A stretch of 64,000 bases of DNA from Lumbricus rubellus (taxonomy: Eukaryota; Annelida; Clitellata; Crassiclitellata; Lumbricidae), in the NCBI GenBank assembly GCA_945859605.1, contig OX243825.1, positions 20,098,696 to 20,162,695 on the forward strand, written 5' to 3'. The stretch's first letter is position 1. Every line of letters begins with the position of its first letter. The position numbers and the translations under genes are program-made. The notes beneath the pieces are model-generated. The model saw only the letters and a program-made list of their open reading frames with translations. It did not search any database and was not told where the DNA came from. Positions 29,901 through 41,449 of the stretch are shown here, in pieces.

Positions 29901-32900
29901 AAACTTGTGAGTCTGCAATAGGGAATAGCCAAGTAGACTTTTCGGAGTACCAAATCCAAGGAGTACATAGACGTACTATTTGCCAGATCTGGGTACGAAC
30001 CGATTTGTTTGTTGCATATGAGAAGCTTCACATTTTATGTAGGTAATAAGAATTTATTGAAATAAAAAAAATTGCCTGTCATAACTATTACATTAGTCAC
30101 TCATTTTGGAAATAAATCAATGAAATCGACTTGACTTCCAATTTAGACTTTTAAACTGTGATTTTCTGACAAATTACAATTGAAACAAAGTTTAACAAAC
30201 AAATAATTAATTAAAAAATTATAAATTTTACAACTGTTTGTCTGTAAGTATCTGCCATGGTCAAAAGAGCTGACAAAATGTTTATTCAGCCGAGGCAATT
30301 TGTCTAAGGTAACTTACAGCTGCTCCGTAATCTGCAAAAGCTTTTATTACAAAGGCTTTTCTAAAATAAAGGACAATGGCTAAGTGCCATCTTTGCCAGA
30401 ACAGATAAAAGCGTGCATGCTGTTTAAACAGTAAAAATAGTTAGGTGCATGAAGTTCATCTTTGGATGTGAATAGTTTCATTACACAAAAAATTTGCCAA
30501 TTTACCCTTTCTCAATCACTGTTGTTACAAACACCATCAGCAGTGGTGGCGTTATTTCCTTGGAGCTGGAAGGTTTGAGGTTCGAATCCACCTCGCCACA
30601 TAAGGACCTTGGGCAAGTTCTTCACTCACAATTGCTCAGCGCTTCGGCGTGAAACTCCGATGCAGTGTCCACTCTGCATTCGGGAGCGCCTCAGAGAAGA
30701 AGCTTGAAGGGGTGCTATAACAAGTGCACATACAAACAGACAAACAAACAAAAGCTCCTTACCCATAATTTTGGTGGACTAGGCTAGAAGATGGTGGGAG
30801 TGGCATATGCATGGGTCCACCACTGTTACGAGACAACCGCTTGTAGATGTCTGGCAAATTTGCTTCCTTCTCGTACAGCGTGCTTCAAAAATCAACGTTA
30901 AAAAATCAAGAGCAATTGTTTTCATTCAGCAATGAAAACAGATGAATTCATTAAACAGTTACCACTTTAACAATTAACAGCTAACTAGGAAGAGTTCCCG
31001 TAACTATTTTATTACTACAGTGTATTAATTCTGAAACTTACATAGAGTCACCACCTACTACATTGGGCCCTCCTTGTGGAATTCTCTTCCCTCCACTCTG
31101 CGTGGGACTCTACTTTCTAGATAATTATCTACATCTCTCTCTCTCTTCTTAAAACCTATTTTTTCTCTAGAGGTTATCGCACTGGGAGCGCTACTGAATG
31201 GCCTCGGCTGTGAACGGCGCTATATAAATTACTAATTACATTGCATTACTAACAAGTATCAGCCAAAAGTGGCAATCAACCATATGCAAAACGTTAACTG
31301 AGCAGCCGTAGAATGAAGCCATATTAAGTCATGGTTCATTATAATACATTACAATAATGAGCAGCTTTCATAATTATAAAACTCCGAGCTTCTAAAGTAC
31401 CACTCAAAAGTCAAGCACAAGGCACTAGCGTATTCATGATCGCTGCATTGAGTGAGAGGGGTTGTCCAAAGGGTAAGTGCAAAAAAGGTTCAAGTCAAGA
31501 ATCTGAAGGTGGAGGATCAGTTGAGCTGGGATCAGCCACCAACCATATGTAACTGAAACAAAACAGTTCTTTGAGACCTTAAACTACGGTGATATTATCT
31601 TGGAAAGTATTGTATCGTCAACTGATTATCCATATAACTAGGACAAGGAAAGTCCATGTAAAGTTTCCAGTTTGGGGTATCTAACCTGCATTTGTACGAC
31701 TTTGCCGTTTTCACCTCTGGCAAGTCGTTCCAGCACTGCATGAAATACGCTCTGAAGTCGCGCATTCGAAGCCGTGCCATGTGGCGCTCAAGAATGGCAC
31801 GCTGGAAGTTCGTCAGCTGTCTGGGAAGCAGGCAGCTTAAAAACATTAACAGAAAATAATCATTAATATTATTTATAAATAATATTTCATTATTACTAAT
31901 AACTACGGTAGGCTAGATTAAGTTGACTTGCAAAATTGAAACATGAACTCCTTGTCAATGGCTTTGTCTCTTTTCTGTCTGGGAAGCAGGCAGCTGAAAA
32001 ACATTAACAGAAAATAATCAATAATCTTTTACCCGTTTGCCCCGAGAATATCCGCTGAAAACGGGCTTAAAATTTAAAAATGAACGGGTAAAGGGTTAAT
32101 ATTATTTATAAACAATATTTCATTATTACTAATAACTTGTCTAGAATAAGTTGACTTGCAAAATTGAAACATGAACTTCTTGTCAATGGCTTTGACTTTT
32201 CTCTGTACGCACTTAAAGACGATACTCTCTGATTGTGGTTTCAATTCGACAGGTCACTAGCGACTCTGACAAAGTTCCTCTTAAAGTGGGCTATATAAAT
32301 TTGTTTTTACCATTGCAAAATTACAACTACTTCATCAATGCTGATGATGACATTTTTCTTCGAAATGAAAAGACTCAAATGTCTTAATAATTTTCATTGT
32401 CCAGCAACTCATTTTGTGTGCTATTTAACAATTGACACCAGGGCCATTGCACCACCTCATTATGGTCATGGCACCACTTAATTACAGCCATTGCACCACC
32501 TCATTACAGTCATTGCACCACCTATAGTGCTAATCGTGTGTCTGCCAATAGGTAACCCAGGTGTCAGTCATTAAAATGCAAACTGAGTGGCTTTGACTCC
32601 GATCACCAAGTTATCCTTTTAGCATTCAACAAAGACCCCTACAGTTTAAACGAAGAACTTTGTAATGTAACTAACCTTTTCTGCCTGTTGCGTACATTTT
32701 CCATCTCATAGGTGGTGTAAGGGTGGGCTGAAAGGGAAGACTGAAATCCAGCCTGCGCTGGACACGAGTCCGAAGGTGGTCTGCAAGCACAAATATACAG
32801 GGTGGCTAAAAAAATACCCCACCGGTGGGGTATTTTTTTTAGCCACCCTATATAAACCCATAAAATAAAAAGTTGGAAATGTGCATGATAAATAAATAAA

Positions 32901-35900
32901 TAAAACAACTACAACATAGTAAATTAAATAAATATAAAATTTGAATCTTTAAGCCCATGCTGGTGAGAATAAGTAATTCATTTCGTTCATAATTAGAAAT
33001 TAACATATCACACTAAAGTAAAAATTCAGGATCACTTTGGTTACCATTTAATGGTCATTGACCACCAAAACAGTCTGCTCAGTGTGTTTGCTTGCTCATG
33101 CTCATTCGGGACATCGCGTTCGGTGTGGCCTTGACTCAGAGCCGAGCATTTGCTGTGACAGGTTCCTACACATGGAATGGCCTTCCCCTTTTCTACGAGC
33201 TAAGCTCATGTCTGGGTTCTTCCACGCATGCTCTTGCTCTCTCTAAAGACTTTTTTCCCAGGGCTTTTGTGCTGGAGCACCTTTGCTTAGTCCATGCTAT
33301 TGCTGTGAGAGGCGCTATATAAATTTTTAGATATGATACGATTGCTGCAATGTTGCCTTTGCTGTCGCCAGCGCCTATCCAGAAAATCAAGAGTTTTCAA
33401 GACTCTATTTTTTTAAACAATTGAAGCTGCACTTGCTCTCGAGCTCATTGCATTTACTCTGACAGTTGACAATTTGTAGCATAATAATAATAATAAGACA
33501 ATTTATATAGCGCCGTAGCTCAGCCGAGGCCGAAGGAAAGGGCGCTGTACACTGGATCACATGTTACTGTCAATTGTATGATTGTTTAAACAAATAAGTC
33601 TTGAGTCTGGATTTGAATCCCTCTAGAGATGGTGCATGCTTCACATGGTCAGGAAGACTGTTCCATGCAGTTGGTCCCAACACAGAGAAGGAGCATTCTC
33701 CAAACCTTGTAGTTGACCGTGGGACATGCAGCAGGAGTCTCGCATGCTACAGACGATGCCATGGGCGTCCACAGCGGGGCGCAAGGGGGCGCAAGTGCGC
33801 CCCCTGGATTTTTCGCATAGTTGCACATAAATTTAGATTATTTGGTTGTGATTGTTACAGCGAGATTTTCAATGTGATTATCGATTCGCTCTACAAGTTG
33901 GTAACATGGACCTTCAAACTGTCACCCATTAAATTTAGACCATGTGATAATTATTAAAAGTTTGCGCCCCCCTAGACAAATTCCTGCGGACGCCCATGGA
34001 CGATGCTATAGTAATTGTCTTGAGTTACAATTACAATTACAATTACAAGTTTGCCCAGCAGCTTGACATGACATGTGTAAGTTTAACTCACTCTAAGGAG
34101 GTGACAAGTAGTTTCCTGTCACACGAAAGGCACTGGTACTTGAGCTTCCTGCGCATTCCAGCGCCACTGTCCCCGAAATCATCGATGACGTCGTGAAGCT
34201 GACTGACGTCGTCATTCAACTTGTGAAGGTGGCATTGGACGTCCTTTCGTACGCTGACCATCTCCACATGAACCATTTTCATCGACTCAGCAAGCTTATC
34301 GGTTACACCTCCAAGAAACTCATTCCACACTACCTCCTATGAAGAACAACAACTGAAAGCAGTAAAGCAGCTACATAGCATAGACTTTGTTAATTCGAGA
34401 AAAGTTGAACACTACATAGTAAATACTACATGGTACTCGGTAAATACGAGACCAATTGAACACTACATAGTAAATACTACAGAGTACTCTGTAAATACGA
34501 GACCAATTGAACACTACATAGTAAATACTACAGAGTACTCTGTAAATACGACACCAATTGAACACTACATAGTAAACACTACAGAGTACTCTGTAAATAC
34601 TACGAGTCCAATTGAACACTACATAGCATAGACTGTAAATACGAGATCAATTATTGAACACTACATAGCATAGACTTTGTTAATTCGAGAAAAGTTCAAC
34701 GCTACATAGTAAATACTACATAGTACTCTGTAAATACGAGACCAGGTGACACTACACAGCAAAAACAGATGCTTGCATAGCACTGTATACGTACATGTGG
34801 GTACCATGGTTTATCACATGAAAATTCAATGCGCAATAAGGTATCTATGGTAATAAATTTCCATCTACGTACTTCCGCTTGCATCTTGCCCTCGAGATCA
34901 GTAATCGCAGCTGCGAGTTGAGTAAACTTCACACCAGTATCTGAAAGATTGGACAGCATCTCTTCTTGCGAGTCCTACAAATTAAACACAATATAATACA
35001 AGATACTGATTGAAGCAAAGCCCCTATGAAGCCCCGTAACATCACAAAGAAGCACTCGGCACAGAGACAGACAGAAAACAGATCTATACATCTGAATCAC
35101 AGTAAACAGTTGACCTGTATGCGTAACAAAAACTCTTCTGAAGCAGATGTACACACATACAACACGTGACATACACATACACACATGTGAGACGCGGTGG
35201 TGTAGTGGTGGCGTCATTGCCTTGGAGTCGGAAGGTTCGAGGTTCGAATCCACCTCGCCGTTTAAGGACCTTGGGCAAGTCCTTCACTCACAATTGCTCA
35301 GCGCTTCGGCGTGAAACTCCGATGCAGTGTCCGCTCTGCATTCGGAAGCGCCTCTGAGTAGAGAGAGCTTGAAGGGGTGCTATAACAAGTGCACATACAA
35401 ACAAACACATATTAGTTACATACATACATGCATACATGCATTCATGCATACACACATACATACGTACAATCGTACATACACATTATTACTTTTCACAACT
35501 CAATTAACTGGCTTAAAATAATGCTTAAAATAATGCTTAAATGACTATCGTGATGTACATACCTCACATTGCTGTACTTTTTCCGTGAGCGCCTTTGCCT
35601 CTAGTCCCAAATTAGTGACAGTCACGATATCTGTCTGGAGTTGCTCAATCGACCGCTGCATCAGTCTCAAACAGGAGTTCTCCTAGAAACCGTTTAATTA
35701 AAAAAAAATAAAATCCTTTTTGAAGTCCACATTTAGGCTTAGGTCATCAGCATCAGATTCAGAGAAGGTGCATTATTATAATTATTCCTAACTTAATATG
35801 AATATACACAATACACATCATACCGTAAATTGCTAATATCATTATTATAATTTTTTACTGATATTAAATAGTTTAGTTAGATGAAGTAATCACATTCAAT

Positions 35901-38900
35901 TATTCAATGTTCAATAACACTGATAAACAAATCCTTGAGAAATATGTAGCTGCTTTTAGCACAGTGGTTCCCAACCCATGGCCCGTGGGCCAAAAGTGGC
36001 CTGCCAGGCCTAAAAAAATGGCCCCTCGTCTCTTCAAAAATTAACAAAAATATATGATAAAAATACAATTTTAACAAGATAGAACACATAATAATTTTCT
36101 ATTACAAATTATTTTATTTTGAAATCTTTAAATAACATGAAACATTCTATGTTGAATCAATACTAACAATTATAATATTATAAGCTCTTAGTTAATTAAA
36201 TTTTAGCCTTGTGGCCCCTAATGTCCTTCAACTAAGAAAAAGTGGCCCTCGTATCCTCTAACTTAGAAAAAGTGGCCCTTACGTAAAAAAAATTGGGAAC
36301 CACTGTTGTAGCATGTCACAGGAATCAAATCTATCAGCCAGTGTAAGAATTGTGGAAAAATAACTGGAGGCTGGACCATTATCCACTTGGAATCGGGGTG
36401 TGAAAAACAGACTTTAACATGGGGCTCTAAGAAAGACTGGGGAGTGAAACCCCCAACCCCCCGGCAATTCTCACCCTGCTATCAGCCACCGACCACACAA
36501 AAATTGAATTCATCTTGACGTTCGACTTTACCTGGGCTTCGTCGCACGACACCGTGGCCCGCAACTTGGACACATGCTGTGCAACATCGCGCAACTTTGC
36601 CTCAAGCTCGTTCAACTTGATTCTGTCTTGTTTCATCTGCACCTTCAATTTCCGGCCGAGCTGACCGAATTTGGCGTTAAGTTCAGCATCGTCACTCGAA
36701 GTCTTCTTTCCCGATGCTGTTGATGGTGACAGCCGATTTGATGCTTTGGGCTTCCCAGCATCGCGGCCCAACGATGAACTGGTCGCATCTGGTTTCCCAT
36801 CGTCGGAACTCCTTGATGACGAAGCTCGCACGTCTGCCGGAGACGTTGTCGGAGACAAAGCCCTGTCTGACAGATTTTTCGGGCTGTGCGAAAGCTCGAT
36901 GTCAGAAGCCGAGAGCTTCAACTCGAACCCCTCAAGTTTTAACATTTCACGCAATTCCACTACGGCCTCCTCCAGAGCCAGCAGGCGCTTTTCGACAGAA
37001 GCACCGGAGAAGCTCAAATGTTCGTGGATTTTGCTAATGTTTTCGTCGTTTTCGAAAACCAACTGTCGAACATTTCCAGCCAGATTGTGCATGTCGTTGC
37101 CTTCATCAGCTGTGTCCAATTCTGAATGGAAACTCTAAGAGATTTAAAACAGAGCAAAGTTCTGTCACTACAAACGTAGATAAGTAGAACATCTTAAAGA
37201 ATTTTTTTAAAGAAATGGCAAAAGATGGTCAAACTGATCTTAATAATTTATCGTGAAATAATTAAAAATGGGCATTTGATGCCATTTTAGAGGTCGGCTA
37301 GACGGACAGGCAGACGGACAAATGGACATAAAGATAGTTACTAGGACACATAGACTAAGGACAGAAGAATAGACAGGCCCTCAACAGACTCAACAACACT
37401 GTGAAAGTTCTGTCTAAGACAGAAAGATGAACAAAAGGTTGGAGAACATAAAGAACAGACACACAGATAAGCATGACATTTGATTATAAAATTATTATGC
37501 CCAAATATTTTATGTCATTCTCCAGGTTACAACCTACTGAATTTCTTATAGAAACCCTGCTATGTTATTTGTAATGTAAATGTCATGTGAATAGTTGCAC
37601 CGCTGACAGCCGAGGCCATTCAGTAGCGCTCCCAGTGAGATAACCCTCTTCTTCTTCAGTCTTCTGCTGTTGAGCAGGTTTGTGACATGGACGACCTCGT
37701 GATCCTCTCCGACCGCAGCCATCCCACTCTGTCCTGCACCTTCCTCTTGGTGGCACCATATGCATCTCCGTTATCGAGATCACTCAGCATATTTAATCTT
37801 CTATGAGATAACCCATAGAGAAAAAATAGGTCTTAAGAAGAGAGAGAGAGAGATGTAGATAGTGATCTTGAAAGTAGAGTCCCACGCGGAGTGGAGGGAA
37901 GAGAATTCCACAAAGAGGGCCCAATGATGGTAAAGGATCGAGTTTGAGCAATAGTGGTCCTTGCTCGTGGGACAAACAATAATAATTTTTAAAAAAATAT
38001 AGATATAATTTATTAAATTCTTAGATCAGGTGCGGACATTAATTGCTATTTAAGATGCATGCACATCAGAGAGCGGTCTGATAGCTGTTATAATAAATAA
38101 TATACTTAGTTACTTACATTTAAATAACATCAGCAGAGCCGGAAGATATAGAAATGAAATTATGTACACTGTGTACCATAGTAAGAACATTTTTTCCCCA
38201 ATACTCCAGTGCACATTTCCAACTAAAAATAAAGGCTAAACTGATAATGACATTTACGACAGTTATAACTTACGGGAGCGAGCTTCCTTTGTTTCAAGAT
38301 ATTGTTAATTTCCCCAGAAGCAGCTTTGATTGTTGACACCAGGTTACCGACAGCTGAAAGTTAACATGAACATTTGCACTTATGGAATTCCTTCACTGCA
38401 ATAATTCACAAGGAAGCACTAGCGAAAAAAACTAACGTCGCTAAATTAATTGCAAGTAGTTTCAAACTGCTTTAAAACATTCCAAATCAAATTTGAGAGC
38501 TACTTACAAGGTACCAGATGTTCTGTCATGCTATGCAAATGCATACACTACATAATATACACAGTTAAATACTCATATACAGGTACATGCATACAAAGAA
38601 CATCTTAAAAGTATTCAAACAGACAACTATGTCAATAGTTTTGTTACTAAATAAGAACTTCACAACAGTTTGCATGCATGTACGAATATGGCAATTTTAT
38701 AGTAAAATTTCTAGGTTGGCCAAGGACTACATAAATGGTAATATAAATTTGTAGAACTTTAACACTTACTTGGATTTAATGCATTCAGAGTAATTTCCTG
38801 TTCCTGCACTTTGTCCTATATGATGAAACAAACATAAAATAATTCTCTTTGTATTCTATGTAATATTATAAATTTTCTGCACTCATCCTAAGATAAATTC

Positions 38901-41417
38901 AATAAGCAGGGACAAAGACAATTTTAGGTATATATGTTTCATTTGATCAACTATTTTTTTAAAAACTTTTGTATCTGATAGCAGTGTGTCTATCAGTTTC
39001 TGTTGCCAATAAACGAACCTAATAATAACACTCATACAAGATTTTTTAAAATCTGTTTTAATAGTAAAGTTTATTCAGATGATCAAAGCCCTAGGAGTTT
39101 GGTTGTACAAAATACGAATGTAAGGTGAGAAATGTTAAGGCAAAGCATTTTAGGTGAGGAAAGGAATTTTTAAGGTAATTAATGTAAATAAAGATAGGTA
39201 AATGTAAAAGTAAAATGAGGAAAATTCACTTTGTCACCAACTAATGTTAACAGCAAAGGACAATGAATTCAACCCTGCACGGCTGGACATACGGCAACAT
39301 TTGGGAAACATCAAAATAGTTGGAGATTTCCATTCTATGGGCCATTTTGTTACCCAATTACAAAAGTTGTACCCGTAGGCGGCGTAGGAGTGTAGGTAAT
39401 ATCGTAATCTCCAAATTTCTCAAGCACCACACGAAAGCAAAAGGCAGGGCACTAGCCTATTCATGAGCACTGTCGAGCAAAATACACGTACTTTCAAATC
39501 ATAATGCAGCCAATAACATCAATAAGTAATCCCTCAATAATAATAATAATAATTATTACGACAATAATTTTTATGTCCCAGTAGCACAGCCATACCGTTA
39601 CAAGGGCGCCTTTCAAAGCAGCTCGAAATGACTGATCATTCTGGCCAGGGTGAGAATTGCCGGGGGTTTCAACCCCCCCAGTCTTTCTTAGAGCTCCATG
39701 TTAAAGTCTGTTTTTCACACCCCGATTCCAGGTGGATAATGGTTCAACCCCCCCAGTTATTTTTCCACAATTCTTACACTGATTCTGGCTATGTAAATTT
39801 CAACAACTTACATCCAGTACTTGGCATTTTTCGTCAAGTACTCCAACTTCCTGGTCTATTTTCCCGATAGACCTCATTTGATCCTTGAGCTCTGACGATG
39901 GTCCGCTATCGCACGGTGCGCTCTTCGATCCTTTCAGAATCCCCTCCAGACTCGACCAAGTCACATAACTTGGCACCTCCATTTCTGTCTGCACGCACAA
40001 TCATTACACCAAGAAATTATATACTGTGGCATCATTACACCAAGAAATCATATACTGTGGCCATCATTACACCAAGAAATCATAATATACTGGGGCCATT
40101 ATTACACCAAGAAGTTATATACTGTGGCCATCATTACACCAAGAAGTTATATACTGTGGCCATCATTACACCAAGAAATCATATACTGTGGTTATCATTA
40201 CACCAAGAAGTTATATACTGTGGCCATCATTACACCAAGAAACTATATAACTGTGACCATCATTACACCAAGAAGATATATACTGTGGCCATCATTACAC
40301 CAAGAAATTATATACTGTGGCCATCATTAGATTCATTACACCAAGAAATCATATACTGTGGCCATCATTACACCAAGAAATTATATACTGTGGCCATCAT
40401 TACACCAAGAAATTATATAATGTGGCCATCATTACACCAAGAAATTATATACTGTGGCCATCATTACACCAAAAAATTATATACTGTGGCCATCATTACA
40501 CCAAGAAGTTTTATACTGTGGCCATCATTACACCAAGAAGTTATATACTGTGGCCATCACTACACCAAAAAATTATATACTGTGGCTATCATTACACCAA
40601 GAAGTTTTATACTGTGGCCATCATTACACCAAAAAATCATATACTGTGGCCATCATTACACCAAGAAATCATATACTGTGGCCATCATTACACCAAGAAG
40701 ATATATACTGTGTAGCAAACAAGACAAGCAAAAGTGTCAAGTGAGAGGCAGGTTATCCAACCACAACATTACAAACTTTTTAATGCTTCTATGATTAAAT
40801 TCCTCAACCTCTGAAATTAGGATGAAGCAGAGGTATAAACACGACTGTAGCAATTGAATAACATCACTTTTCAAACCCCCAACTTTTGATGAGCATCAAA
40901 TAACATCATGTCTATAGCATGCTACATCCAGGGCTGTTTTAAGGAATTTTTAGAACTGCGCAACTCCTTCTTTTCCTTCCCATCCTCCATGGTAAATTAC
41001 TTCCAATCGGAGGACAATGGTCATATTTTTGCTAGTTTTAACTGTACAGAAGTGCTTTTACAATTGCACAAATCCATTTAGAACTGCACATTTTGTGTAC
41101 AACTGCACTGTAGCCCTGGCTACATCATCTCTATACAGCATGCTAAAAACACAGAGGAGACCACAAAATTAATTCGTCGTACATTAATTATTCTAGAAAT
41201 GTTCTCCACTTGTTCTTTCATGGATTGCGTCTCGTCCCACTGTTTCTTATTCTCTCCAACCAGATCATTAACGACAGTCATCAGCTGTAAAGCAACAAGA
41301 AATACGATGCACAGCAAGTAATTTAGGATGCCTACATTTTCCAAACGCAACTCAAGCTCCTCTGAATGTCCTACATTGTCTTTGTAGCTCAAGGACACAG
41401 ACACACACGCACGTGCA

Positions 41418-41449
<32 letters not shown>

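Larger units (their letters stand above)
27866..30762. other. Long intron of the QRICH2-like gene
   Basis: It contains a LINE C-terminal relic (28985-29208), a diverged LINE-type tail in antisense (about 29810-29880, AAAGCGCC...GGCGCT) and a SINE (30541-30730). The rest is AT-rich and shows no further exon with fitting phase and signals. Confidence 0.55.

Noticed and set aside
34139..34140. Donor GTACCA as end of QRICH2-like exon 34336-34092
   Set aside because: Reading on to GTGAGT at 34091 keeps the family CxxC motif (CLSCDRKL) and gives the same phase.
35190..35396. tRNA gene from A and B boxes (also 11131, 14912, 22009, 30541)
   Set aside because: The boxes belong to repeated tRNA-derived SINEs with a long unrelated body; no cloverleaf or CCA-end stem was seen.
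36671..37138. 155-codon plus-strand frame
   Set aside because: It is the antisense of the large QRICH2-like exon; the Ser-rich composition is mirrored.
39997..40715. Possible CRISPR-like array
   Set aside because: The units are contiguous with no unique spacers, and the DNA is eukaryotic.
39898..40794. 298-codon open frame with HYTKK/ITPRN repeats
   Set aside because: It is a product of the 31-33 bp minisatellite, is open in several frames, and is antisense to a real exon at its start.
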